Source of the DNA: an uncultured archaeon
GTDB lineage: Archaea; Korarchaeota; Korarchaeia; Korarchaeales; Korarchaeaceae
DNA: 6,206 bases
NCBI GenBank assembly: GCA_938073845.1
Contig: CALJEO010000101.1
Span: 1-6,206 of the forward strand
Direction: 5' to 3'
Part shown: positions 1 through 4,916 of the stretch, in pieces
Numbering within the stretch: the first letter of the stretch is position 1
How the letters are laid out: each line of letters opens with the position of its first letter
Made by a program: the position numbers and the translations under genes
Notes under the pieces: model-generated
Seen by the model: only the letters and a program-made list of their open reading frames with translations
The model's database searches: none
Told to the model about the DNA's origin: nothing

Positions 1-1
1 G

Positions 2-58
2 ATAGGGCTCATAGGATTCTTGATACAGCTGGTAGCGCTCTACATAGTGGGTGGATGA
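2..58 (+). CDS. secE: SecE/Sec61-gamma protein translocase subunit, C-terminal end (partial)
   Basis: The window opens inside a reading frame that encodes IGLIGFLIQLVALYIVGG and then stops at TGA (56-58). These 18 residues are almost entirely hydrophobic, with a central Gly-Phe, as in the single C-terminal membrane helix of archaeal SecE/Sec61-gamma, the small clamp subunit of the SecYEG translocation channel. The stronger argument is position: archaeal secE commonly sits directly before spt5 and the uL11-uL1-uL10 genes, as here. Only the tail is visible, so the start, the length (usually about 60 residues) and the N-terminal amphipathic helix cannot be checked. The next gene starts one base after this stop, which implies translational coupling. 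Confidence 0.7.
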   Translation: MGLIGFLIQLVALYIVGG

Positions 59-59
59 A

Positions 60-542
60 ATGGAGTCCCAGAGGGGGCAGTCCCTCTTCTTCCCCGTCAG
101 AGTGGTCTCGGGGAAGGAGATGAACATAGTGAGGTTACTGATGAGGAGGGCCTCCTCCTCCGATGTCAGGATAAGGTCGATAACGTTCATCCCCAAGTTC
201 AAGGGATACCTCTTCGTGGAGGCTGAGAGGGAGTATGAGGTGAGGAAGCTCATAGCTGGCCTGAGCAAGCTGAGACTCGCCTCATCGAGTCCCGTCCCCC
301 CCCAGGAGATAGAGGACATAATAGCTAGCGAGACGGCCGGCATTGAGATAGAGCCGGGGGACATAGTGAGGATTATTAAGGGTAATTTCAAGGGCTACAG
401 GGCCGTGGTCATAGCCGCCCCGGAGGGCGGGAGGAGCAAGATGCTGACCCTCAAGCTCCTGGATATAGATAGGGACTGGGAAGTGAAAACTTCCATGATT
501 AATGTGAAGCTGCTGGAGAAGAGAGGTGAGAAGGTTGCCTAG
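60..542 (+). CDS. spt5: Transcription elongation factor Spt5 (archaeal NusG homologue)
   Basis: This 160-residue protein has the archaeal Spt5 layout. An NGN domain fills about residues 9-88, with the motif GYLFVEA at 49-55. A single KOW domain begins at about residue 99 (PGDIVRII, followed by GNFKGYRA). With Spt4, the NGN domain binds the RNA polymerase clamp and promotes processive elongation; the KOW domain contacts nascent RNA or the ribosome. A GTG at 51 would add three residues but overlaps secE and has no Shine-Dalgarno site. The ATG at 60 lies 6 nt after GGTG (50-53) and one base after the secE stop, so I chose it. The last 8 bases overlap the start of uL11. The length and both domains are normal for the family, with no sign of damage. 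Confidence 0.93.
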   Translation: MESQRGQSLFFPVRVVSGKEMNIVRLLMRRASSSDVRIRSITFIPKFKGYLFVEAEREYEVRKLIAGLSKLRLASSSPVPPQEIEDIIASETAGIEIEPGDIVRIIKGNFKGYRAVVIAAPEGGRSKMLTLKLLDIDRDWEVKTSMINVKLLEKRGEKVA

Positions 543-1014
543 GAAGGTGGTGAGGGTGCTCATAGAGGGAGGTAGGGCTACCCCGGGCCCTCCGCTCGGG
601 CCGGCCCTAGGGGGCTTGGGATTGAACATAGGACAGGTGGTGAAGGAGATAAACGAGAGGACCAGTGGCTATGCTGGCATGAAGGTACCCGTGGAAATAG
701 AGGTCGACACTGAAACCAAGAGGTTCGAGGTCAGGGTCGGCACACCCCCTACCTCCATGCTGATACTCAGGGAGCTCAAACTGGAGAGAGGTTCCTCCGA
801 TGCTAAGAGGAGGGTGGGGAACCTCAAGATGGAGCAGATCGTTAAGATAGCTAGGATGAAGTTGGAGGATTCGAACACGCCCGACTTAAGGCGAACGATA
901 AAGCAGGTCCTCGGGACAGCTCTATCGATGGGTGTCACGGTGGAAGGTAGGGACCCCAGGGAAGTCCAGAGAGAGGTCGATTCGGGGACTTGGGATTCCC
1001 TGATAGGTGATTGA
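535..1014 (+). CDS. rpl11: 50S ribosomal protein uL11
   Basis: The product is a 159-residue archaeal uL11, which binds the GTPase-associated centre of 23S rRNA at the stalk base. The N-terminal domain carries the family hallmark PGPPLGP at residues 17-23, followed by LNIGQVVKEIN. The C-terminal RNA-binding domain ends with GTALSMGVTVEG at 127-138. I chose the TTG start at 535 because GAGGTGA lies at 523-529, 5 nt upstream, and because archaeal uL11 proteins usually begin M-P-x-K-V-V; this frame gives M-P-R-K-V-V. A GTG at 526 would add three residues but lies inside the Shine-Dalgarno site. The start overlaps the spt5 stop by 8 nt, so translation is probably coupled. The length is typical. 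Confidence 0.95.
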   Translation: MPRKVVRVLIEGGRATPGPPLGPALGGLGLNIGQVVKEINERTSGYAGMKVPVEIEVDTETKRFEVRVGTPPTSMLILRELKLERGSSDAKRRVGNLKMEQIVKIARMKLEDSNTPDLRRTIKQVLGTALSMGVTVEGRDPREVQREVDSGTWDSLIGD

Positions 1015-1015
1015 T

Positions 1016-1693
1016 ATGTCGAAGCTACTGGTTGAGGGTGATTCCCTGAAGAGGCTGGGGAGGATCCTTGAGGGGAGCCCCAAGAGGAGGTTCAATGAGG
1101 CCGTGGACTTGATCGTGGTCCTCAGGGGGATAGACCTCAAGAAGGATCCCAGTGCTAAGATAAGCGAGGTGGTTGAGCTACCTCACCAGCCCAGGAACAG
1201 GAAGATGAAGATAGCCGTGATAGGGAAGGGAGAGTTCCTCACGAGGGCTAAGGAAGCTGGGGCCGATAGGACGTTGGAGCCCGAGGAACTGGAGGCCATA
1301 GCCGCTAACAAGAGGTCCCTCAAGAAACTAGCTAATGAGTATGACTTCTTCGTAGCTCAAGCAGACGTCCTACCCAGGATAGTGAGATTAATAGGCCCTG
1401 TATTAGGTCCTAGGAACAAGATGCCCATCAACTTGCCTGCAGCCTCTATCTCTCAGCTACCGGACCTCATAGAGAGGCTCAGGAGGTCTGTTAGGATAAG
1501 GACGAAGGATCAGCCCATAGTGCACACAAAGGTGGGGTCCAGGGACATGAGGCCGGAGGAGATCATGGAAAACATAAGGGCCGTGCTCTCAGCTATAGAG
1601 AGGAAGTACGAGGATCCCAGGAAGATAGCTAGGGTTTACGTGAAGACTACCATGGGGCCTGCCGAGGAACTTCCCATAGCTACCGGGAGGTGA
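1016..1693 (+). CDS. rpl1: 50S ribosomal protein uL1
   Basis: This 225-residue protein matches uL1, the mobile L1-stalk protein that helps deacylated tRNA leave the E site. Visible signatures are VLRGIDLKK near the N-terminus, GPVLGPRNKMPINLP in the middle (the conserved G-x-x-L-G-P-R-x-K-M-P loop), and the C-terminal IMENIRAVLSAIE helix before VYVKTTMGP. The ATG at 1016 follows the uL11 stop by one base and lies 4 nt after AGGTGAT (1005-1011). A GTG at 1007 sits inside that Shine-Dalgarno site and is unlikely to be used. In some methanogens uL1 represses its own operon by binding mRNA near its start codon. A small hairpin (1035-1047) lies in the right place, but resemblance to a binding site is not shown. 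Confidence 0.95.
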   Translation: MSKLLVEGDSLKRLGRILEGSPKRRFNEAVDLIVVLRGIDLKKDPSAKISEVVELPHQPRNRKMKIAVIGKGEFLTRAKEAGADRTLEPEELEAIAANKRSLKKLANEYDFFVAQADVLPRIVRLIGPVLGPRNKMPINLPAASISQLPDLIERLRRSVRIRTKDQPIVHTKVGSRDMRPEEIMENIRAVLSAIERKYEDPRKIARVYVKTTMGPAEELPIATGR

Positions 1694-1694
1694 T
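1686..1694 (+). promoter_or_regulatory. Full-length Shine-Dalgarno site for uL10
   Basis: GGAGGTGAT is perfectly complementary over nine bases to the usual archaeal 16S rRNA 3' end. It ends 3 nt before the uL10 ATG at 1698 and overlaps the uL1 stop. It is the strongest ribosome binding site in the operon and fixes the uL10 start. Confidence 0.9.
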
Positions 1695-1697
1695 CTT

Positions 1698-2564
1698 ATG
1701 TCTCTGGAGGCCGTTAGGAAGAGTCCATCAAGGCTAAGGAAGGAAGCCATTGTAGAGAGATTCCTGGAGCTCTCAAGGGAATACCCCACGCTGATTATGG
1801 CTGACTTCTCAAGGATACCTGCTGATCACTTCGGGAAAGTGAGGAAGGAGCTGATGCCTGACGTGAAGTTCTTCGTGATGAAGAAGACCCTAATTAAGAA
1901 GGCCTGCGAGCTCTCCGACAGGAAGGGGTTGAAGGAGCTCGTGAGCAAGCTCCCCACGAACCTGGTGGTAATCTTCAGCAGGAGGGACCCCTTCGAGACC
2001 TACAGGTTGGTCTCGGAGAGGAAGGTGGAGGTATTCATGAAGCCTGGGGAAGTGGCTGAGGAGGACGTCGTGATACCTGCTGGCCCCACGGACCTCGCAC
2101 CGGGCCCGATACTCATGGACCTCAGGGCTATGAACGTACCGACCAAGATACAGGGAGGGAAGGTGGCCATAGCCGAGAGCGTCACCGTGCTCAGGAAGGG
2201 AGAGAGGGCCTCCGCTCAGGTAGCCGACCTGCTCAGGAACCTTAACATAAGGCCTCTCAAGGTGGGCTTCAGGGTCACCGGGGCTATAGATGAGGAGGGG
2301 TTATTCTACTCGCCTGAGGTGCTCTCGGTCAGCTTGGAGGACATACTCAAGTCGATCCAGATGGCTCAAGCTAGGTCCCTAAGCCTAGCCATTGAGATAG
2401 GTGAGATAAATAAGCATACAATCGTTCCTCTAACCCAGAGAGCCATTATAAGGTCTTTGACACTATCTTTAAGCATAGGGTGGCTCAGTGATACTACGAT
2501 ACCGCTCCTGATCAGGAAGGCCATCCAAGCGGCGAGGATCCTGAAGGAGAAGGTTGGGGCTTGA
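1698..2564 (+). CDS. rpl10: 50S ribosomal protein uL10 (P0), without the acidic C-terminal tail
   Basis: The 288-residue product is archaeal uL10/P0, which anchors L12 dimers to the ribosomal stalk. The N-terminal rRNA-binding domain (about 1-100) includes MADFSRIPADHF and FFVMKKTLIKKA. The archaeal insertion domain follows (about 105-190), with VIPAGPTDLAPGP and GGKVAIAES. The C-terminal helical spine that carries L12 dimers is present to about residue 285. The protein then ends at KEKVGA. Archaeal P0 proteins usually continue with a highly charged, Glu-rich linker and a short C-terminal motif of the GLGALFG type; neither is present, and only 4 bases separate the stop from the convergent tyrS. 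No L12 gene follows. The Shine-Dalgarno site is excellent and the frame is intact, so I read this as a complete but short uL10 rather than a frameshift product. Confidence 0.93.
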   Translation: MSLEAVRKSPSRLRKEAIVERFLELSREYPTLIMADFSRIPADHFGKVRKELMPDVKFFVMKKTLIKKACELSDRKGLKELVSKLPTNLVVIFSRRDPFETYRLVSERKVEVFMKPGEVAEEDVVIPAGPTDLAPGPILMDLRAMNVPTKIQGGKVAIAESVTVLRKGERASAQVADLLRNLNIRPLKVGFRVTGAIDEEGLFYSPEVLSVSLEDILKSIQMAQARSLSLAIEIGEINKHTIVPLTQRAIIRSLTLSLSIGWLSDTTIPLLIRKAIQAARILKEKVGA

Positions 2565-2568
2565 TCCC

Positions 2569-3693
2569 CTACTCCTCCTTGCCCAGGTAGGGTTTGTAGG
2601 ACCTGAGGACCTCCCTCCACTCAACCTCCCCGAATAATCCCCTCTCTTTCTGCCACTTCTGGAGCCTGTAGAGGGGCTCAATGAGGTCCTTATCACTTTC
2701 AAACACCTCCCTGACTTTAGAGAATTCCTCGATCAAGTAGTCAGCCACAGCAGTTTTAAGGTCCATCGGGTGCACCTCGCCCCTCCTATACATCTCCTCC
2801 AACTGCTCGTAGCTAGTCACTTCAACCTCACCTCCTCCGAATGCCCTACTTCTTCTCAGGACGATTCTTCCTGTCTCAGGAAGCATGAAATACTTCGCTA
2901 TCGCTAACACAGGGTTCTTCAGTTTCCCCTCCTCATCGTACTGATCCTCAATTCCCGGAGGGCAATAGGCATTCATAACCTTCTCCCTTATCACTTCAGG
3001 GGGATCGTGAACGGCTACATGCGACTTGGGTATGCTGCTACTCATCTTTCCCCCAGTTAGTCCGGGGAGCAGCGGAGTATGTAGGGCAGTTGGAACATAC
3101 TTCTCGATCCTGAGAGGTACATCAGAGCTGAAAACCTCCCTGGTCAGGGCATGTATCTTCCTCTGGTCGGTCCCCCCTATGGCTACCCTCACCTTGAGGT
3201 AGAGTATGTCAAGGGCCTGCATTAGGGGGTATATCATCTGAGAGACGAAGGGGTCCTCCTGCTCCCTGGCCACCATGGTCATGGACCTCCAAGCCCTCCT
3301 AGCGGTCACTCTCTGCGATAGGGTGAGGAGATCCATCACGTAATCCTCGGATAACTCGAAGTCCGTCCCTAACTTTATCTCGATGTCCCTCGAGCCCAAC
3401 TCATGGAAGACTGTTTTCCAGTAAGTCACTGATACCTCCTTTATCAGGTCCTGAGGTCCCTTCAGGTTCAGTATAGCGTGTATGTCAGCCATGAGAGCTA
3501 TTGAGTGGAAGCCCGCTCTTATCATGTCCCTCAGCTTCCTGACCGTGATGAGCGTGCCTACATGTATGGGTCCTGACGGCTCGTAGCCCACGTAGGTCCT
3601 GTGTCCTCCTCCCTTAACGAGCTCCCTCAACTCATCTAAAGTCATGACGAACTCATCTAGGGGTTCGGCCACGTTCCTGAGTACCAGTTCCAA
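2569..3693 (-). CDS. tyrS: Tyrosyl-tRNA synthetase, archaeal type
   Basis: This 374-residue class I synthetase attaches tyrosine to tRNA-Tyr. The ATP-binding HIGH motif appears as HVGT at residues 44-47, after TYVGYEPSGPI, and the KMSKS loop is KMSSS at 216-220. Residues Y34, Y155, Q159, D162 and Q177 align with the tyrosine-pocket residues of the Methanocaldococcus enzyme (Y32, Y151, Q155, D158, Q173), which separates it from TrpRS. ELHPMDLK-like helix residues occur late (VHPMDLKTAVADYLIEEF). About 50 residues extend beyond the Methanocaldococcus length, as I recall for crenarchaeal TyrRS. The start is TTG at 3693, the first usable start after an in-frame TAA upstream. AGGTGAT (3706-3712) lies 12 nt away, rather far. 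The gene converges on uL10 with a 4-base gap. Confidence 0.95.
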   Translation of the reverse strand: MELVLRNVAEPLDEFVMTLDELRELVKGGGHRTYVGYEPSGPIHVGTLITVRKLRDMIRAGFHSIALMADIHAILNLKGPQDLIKEVSVTYWKTVFHELGSRDIEIKLGTDFELSEDYVMDLLTLSQRVTARRAWRSMTMVAREQEDPFVSQMIYPLMQALDILYLKVRVAIGGTDQRKIHALTREVFSSDVPLRIEKYVPTALHTPLLPGLTGGKMSSSIPKSHVAVHDPPEVIREKVMNAYCPPGIEDQYDEEGKLKNPVLAIAKYFMLPETGRIVLRRSRAFGGGEVEVTSYEQLEEMYRRGEVHPMDLKTAVADYLIEEFSKVREVFESDKDLIEPLYRLQKWQKERGLFGEVEWREVLRSYKPYLGKEE

Positions 3694-3705
3694 TCTGTCC
3701 GTGCT

Positions 3706-3712
3706 ATCACCT
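3706..3712 (-). promoter_or_regulatory. Distant Shine-Dalgarno site for tyrS
   Basis: Minus-strand AGGTGAT precedes the TTG start codon at 3693 by 12 nt, more than the 3-6 nt seen for the other genes here. No ATG, GTG or other TTG lies in frame between this site and the start. An in-frame ACG falls 3 nt after the site, so either the spacing is unusual or a rare start codon is used. Confidence 0.5.
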
Positions 3713-3731
3713 AGCCTGCTTCCCGGCCCAG

Positions 3732-3738
3732 ATTAAAT
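3732..3738 (-). promoter_or_regulatory. Candidate TATA-like box A, proximal promoter of tyrS
   Basis: ATTTAAT on the minus strand resembles the archaeal box A consensus (YTTAWA). It lies about 40 nt upstream of the tyrS TTG. Transcription starting about 25 nt downstream would give a short leader beginning near the AGGTGAT site. The call rests on sequence resemblance only. Confidence 0.35.
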
Positions 3739-3763
3739 CGTTATAGATCGCGCCTACCGCACT

Positions 3764-3826
3764 GGGCCTCAGCTCAGGTCAGTCAACTCACGGTTCGTTG
3801 CCGTCGCACACATCCCTCATCGGCCC
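3764..3826 (-). other. Inverted-repeat segment in the tyrS upstream spacer, possible structured RNA
   Basis: The 167-base spacer between the Mut7-C gene and tyrS has no gene that I recognise. On the minus strand GGGCC (3822-3826) pairs with GGCCC (3764-3768). The bases between them include a second stem, ACGG (3804-3801) with CCGT (3793-3790), around a 7-base loop. Three CTGA motifs follow in quick succession near the 3' end (about 3767-3785), and a GATGA lies directly after the first GGGCC. This recalls a C/D box guide RNA. However, the C box is not a clean RTGATGA and the stem abuts it directly, which does not fit a standard kink-turn. It could be a leader structure, an unassigned small RNA or chance. 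Confidence 0.25.
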
Positions 3827-3848
3827 ATCTCTCCAGGAGCCGGCGGAA

Positions 3849-3859
3849 CTTAAATTTAT
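3849..3859 (-). promoter_or_regulatory. Candidate TATA-like box A, distal promoter in the tyrS upstream spacer
   Basis: ATAAATTTAAG on the minus strand starts two bases after the stop codon of the Mut7-C gene. It contains TTTAAG, a good box A. Initiation about 25 nt downstream would transcribe roughly 130 nt before tyrS, either as a long leader or as a separate small RNA. No coding potential is seen in that spacer. Confidence 0.4.
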
Positions 3860-3860
3860 C

Positions 3861-4370
3861 CTAGTCCTCGAATCCTGAGTCTAGCTGGAAGATATCGGAT
3901 AGGAGCTTCCTCTTGACCCCGGCCAGTGTTCGCAACATCTTCCAGTAGTGAGAACCAAACCAGAAGATCTTCTTGCAGTTCCTACAGACTAAGAACCTCC
4001 TGTGCCCCCTAGCTACCTCCCTAGGCAGTTCCGATCCTACCTCGGACCTTCCTGAGATGGTGAGAGGTGCATCGCAGAAGGGGCACCTGGTCCTCCTAGC
4101 ATCTACCTTGAGCCTTATCCTGAACCTATTGGAGAGAACTGCTAGAGCATCCAGAATCCCTTGGGGTACCTCTTGAGCCTCATACCCCATTCCCACTGCT
4201 TTTCTGAAGAGCTCAGAGTCCCTAGTTATGAGGATCCCTCCCTCGAGCATGCTCAGAACTGAGGAGTCGTCGAGCTCAGGGGATACATACCTGACGCTGC
4301 ACCCAAGGATCCTGATCCACTTAGCCAGCTTCCCGCTCATCGAGTCGACCACGAAGAACTTCTCACACAT
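3861..4370 (-). CDS. Mut7-C RNase domain protein (DUF82) with zinc ribbon
   Basis: This 169-residue protein belongs to the Mut7-C/DUF82 family, a PIN-like nuclease domain followed by a zinc ribbon that is widespread in archaea. Near the N-terminus FFVVDSMSGKLAKWIRILG (residues 5-23 from the ATG) gives the diagnostic D-x-M-x-G-K-L-A-K-W motif, with acidic D9. D34/D35 and the TRDSEL motif (49-54, acidic D51) supply further PIN-fold acidic residues. CPFC (96-99) and CRNC (129-132) form the zinc ribbon, followed by the typical KIFWFGSHYW ending. The ATG at 4370 was chosen over a GTG at 4379 because GTGATC (4374-4379) is a Shine-Dalgarno match ending 3 nt upstream. The precise RNA substrate of archaeal members is not known to me; RNA cleavage is a family-level inference. 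The length is normal. Confidence 0.9.
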   Translation of the reverse strand: MCEKFFVVDSMSGKLAKWIRILGCSVRYVSPELDDSSVLSMLEGGILITRDSELFRKAVGMGYEAQEVPQGILDALAVLSNRFRIRLKVDARRTRCPFCDAPLTISGRSEVGSELPREVARGHRRFLVCRNCKKIFWFGSHYWKMLRTLAGVKRKLLSDIFQLDSGFED

Positions 4371-4458
4371 TCTGATCACAACACATACTCCATGGTCCTG
4401 AATGGTTCTTAATCATTTCATTGGAGTGATCTTGCTCGGAAGAACGCAGCTGCTGACA

Positions 4459-4466
4459 ATTTATAT
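4459..4466 (-). promoter_or_regulatory. TATA box, probable promoter of the Mut7-C gene
   Basis: ATATAAAT on the minus strand, within an AT-rich pocket, is the best TATA element in the window. It lies 25-32 bases beyond the 3' end of tRNA-Gln. Initiation near 4435 would give the Mut7-C gene a leader of about 65 nt. Read on the plus strand it is TTTATAT, also a valid box A, which would start antisense transcription across tRNA-Gln. A weaker ATTAAG lies nearer the gene, at about 4408-4413. Confidence 0.45.
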
Positions 4467-4490
4467 CCCTTGGTAAATGTGGGAGTTTGA

Positions 4491-4563
4491 TAGCCCCGCC
4501 CGGATTCGAACCGGGGTCTCCGGGTCCAAAGCCCGGCGTGCTTGGCCGCTACACCACGGGGCT
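4491..4563 (-). tRNA. tRNA-Gln (anticodon TTG)
   Basis: A complete 73-base cloverleaf folds on the minus strand. The acceptor is AGCCCCG/CGGGGCT with discriminator A. The D stem is GTGT/GCAC with GG in the loop. The anticodon stem is CCGGG/CCCGG around CTTTGGA, giving anticodon TTG. The variable loop is AGAC, and the T arm is CCCGG-TTCGAAT-CCGGG. No CCA is encoded and no intron is visible. The A1-U72 first pair is the feature by which archaeal GatDE tells tRNA-Gln from tRNA-Glu, so glutamine is probably loaded by transamidation of Glu-tRNA-Gln; that pathway step is established knowledge applied here by inference. Confidence 0.97.
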
Positions 4564-4586
4564 TCGGCCGGACTATCATATCAACC

Positions 4587-4598
4587 TATTAATCTTTT
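4587..4598 (-). promoter_or_regulatory. Candidate promoter of tRNA-Gln
   Basis: Minus-strand AAAAGATTAATA combines a purine-rich BRE-like stretch with a TATA-like GATTAATA. It lies 24-31 nt upstream of the tRNA 5' end, the expected distance for an archaeal tRNA gene transcribed from just before its first base. Confidence 0.45.
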
Positions 4599-4664
4599 CT
4601 TCCCGATGGGGCTATGACTACTCGCGGCGCCCGATGTTGCTCGCGTCCATGAGATCGGCATGCC

Positions 4665-4679
4665 CCCACTCACAGTGGG
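4665..4679. repeat. Perfect 6-bp hairpin within the inter-tRNA segment
   Basis: CCCACT-CAC-AGTGGG forms a six-pair stem with a 3-base loop on either strand. It lies inside the unexplained segment and fits neither tRNA. Subterminal hairpins are typical of IS200/IS605 ends, but one hairpin alone does not establish that origin. Confidence 0.5.
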
Positions 4680-4875
4680 CAACTTCTTTCGGGGAAGGGA
4701 ACTATGCCGAGAAGAGTTTGGAATATCTGAGGGCCACAGATAGCTACAAATCGAAGCCTTTTGCCGTAAAGGTCTCTTGCTCACCAAGGACTCAGGTACT
4801 CTGGGAAATTGGAGCTGTTTCAGGTTGTACGATTACTGAGGAACCGTTAAAGCGAGAATCAGCAAGTGCTTCTTA

Positions 4876-4889
4876 GGTACGCTCGTACC
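4876..4889. repeat. Compact hairpin at the end of the inter-tRNA open frame
   Basis: GGTACG-CT-CGTACC (or GGTAC around a GCTC tetraloop) starts on the last base of the TAG at 4874-4876. A tight palindrome just past the end of a TnpB-like frame is where an IS200/IS605 right-end hairpin would be expected. It could equally be a terminator or processing hairpin for minus-strand tRNA transcripts. Confidence 0.5.
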
Positions 4890-4899
4890 CGGCGGAGTT

Positions 4900-4916
4900 C
4901 TCCTCGGGGTGAGGAG
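4900..4916 (-). other. Hairpin in the 3' trailer of the tRNA-Glu/tRNA-Leu transcript
   Basis: In the minus-strand transcript, CTCCTC-ACCCC-GAGGAG forms a perfect six-pair stem with a 5-base loop, beginning 7 bases after the tRNA-Leu 3' end. No T run follows, so it is not a classical intrinsic terminator. It may protect or punctuate the trailer. Its 5' arm overlaps one arm of a longer inverted repeat, so the two structures cannot form together. Confidence 0.45.

Larger units (their letters stand above)
4600..4899 (+). other. Gene-poor inter-tRNA segment, possible decayed IS200/IS605 tnpB 3' remnant
   Basis: No intact gene is recognised here. The plus strand is open to TAG (4874-4876) from well upstream; the part after 4636 encodes about 80 residues. 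Its central portion, LRATDSYKSKPFAVK, and its end, TEEPLKRESASAS, vaguely recall the variable tails that follow the zinc finger in some archaeal TnpB proteins (R-A-x-D...P-F-x-V-K, and E-E-P-x-K-R-E). No zinc-finger cysteine pairs, catalytic residues or TnpA gene are present, so at most this would be a tail fragment. Base and codon use differ from neighbouring genes: it is more AT-rich, with CGA and mixed Leu, Ser and Thr codons. Hairpins at 4665-4679 and 4876-4889 could be element-end structures. A non-coding RNA of unknown type is the main alternative. Confidence 0.3.

Noticed and set aside
282..629. Long minus-strand open frame across the spt5/uL11 junction
   Set aside because: It is a shadow of two clearly coding genes on the plus strand. 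It is proline- and glycine-rich, crosses a gene boundary and matches no family I know.
3782..3812. tRNA T-arm-like sequence (ACGG-TTCGTTG-CCGT) upstream of tyrS
   Set aside because: The loop lacks the invariant A58, the fifth stem pair is missing and no acceptor, D or anticodon arms can be built around it.
3764..3826. Definite C/D box guide RNA
   Set aside because: CTGA motifs and an approximate GATGA are present, but the outer GGGCC/GGCCC stem touches the would-be C box directly, leaving no bulge for a kink-turn, and no clear C' or D' pair is seen. It is kept only as a low-confidence structured segment.
3973..4176. Plus-strand open frame opposite the Mut7-C gene
   Set aside because: It lies wholly inside a well-supported gene on the other strand, has no Shine-Dalgarno site and is leucine/serine-rich, as antisense frames commonly are.
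4487..4635. Plus-strand open frame beginning with residues IAPPGFEPGSPGPKPG
   Set aside because: This is the well-known false protein produced by reading the complementary strand of a tRNA (here tRNA-Gln). Only the part after about 4636 is considered further, as a possible remnant.
4581..4787. Minus-strand open frame of 68 codons in the inter-tRNA segment
   Set aside because: It starts inside a region with no Shine-Dalgarno site, runs into the tRNA-Gln promoter and shows no family motif, so I see no support for a real gene.
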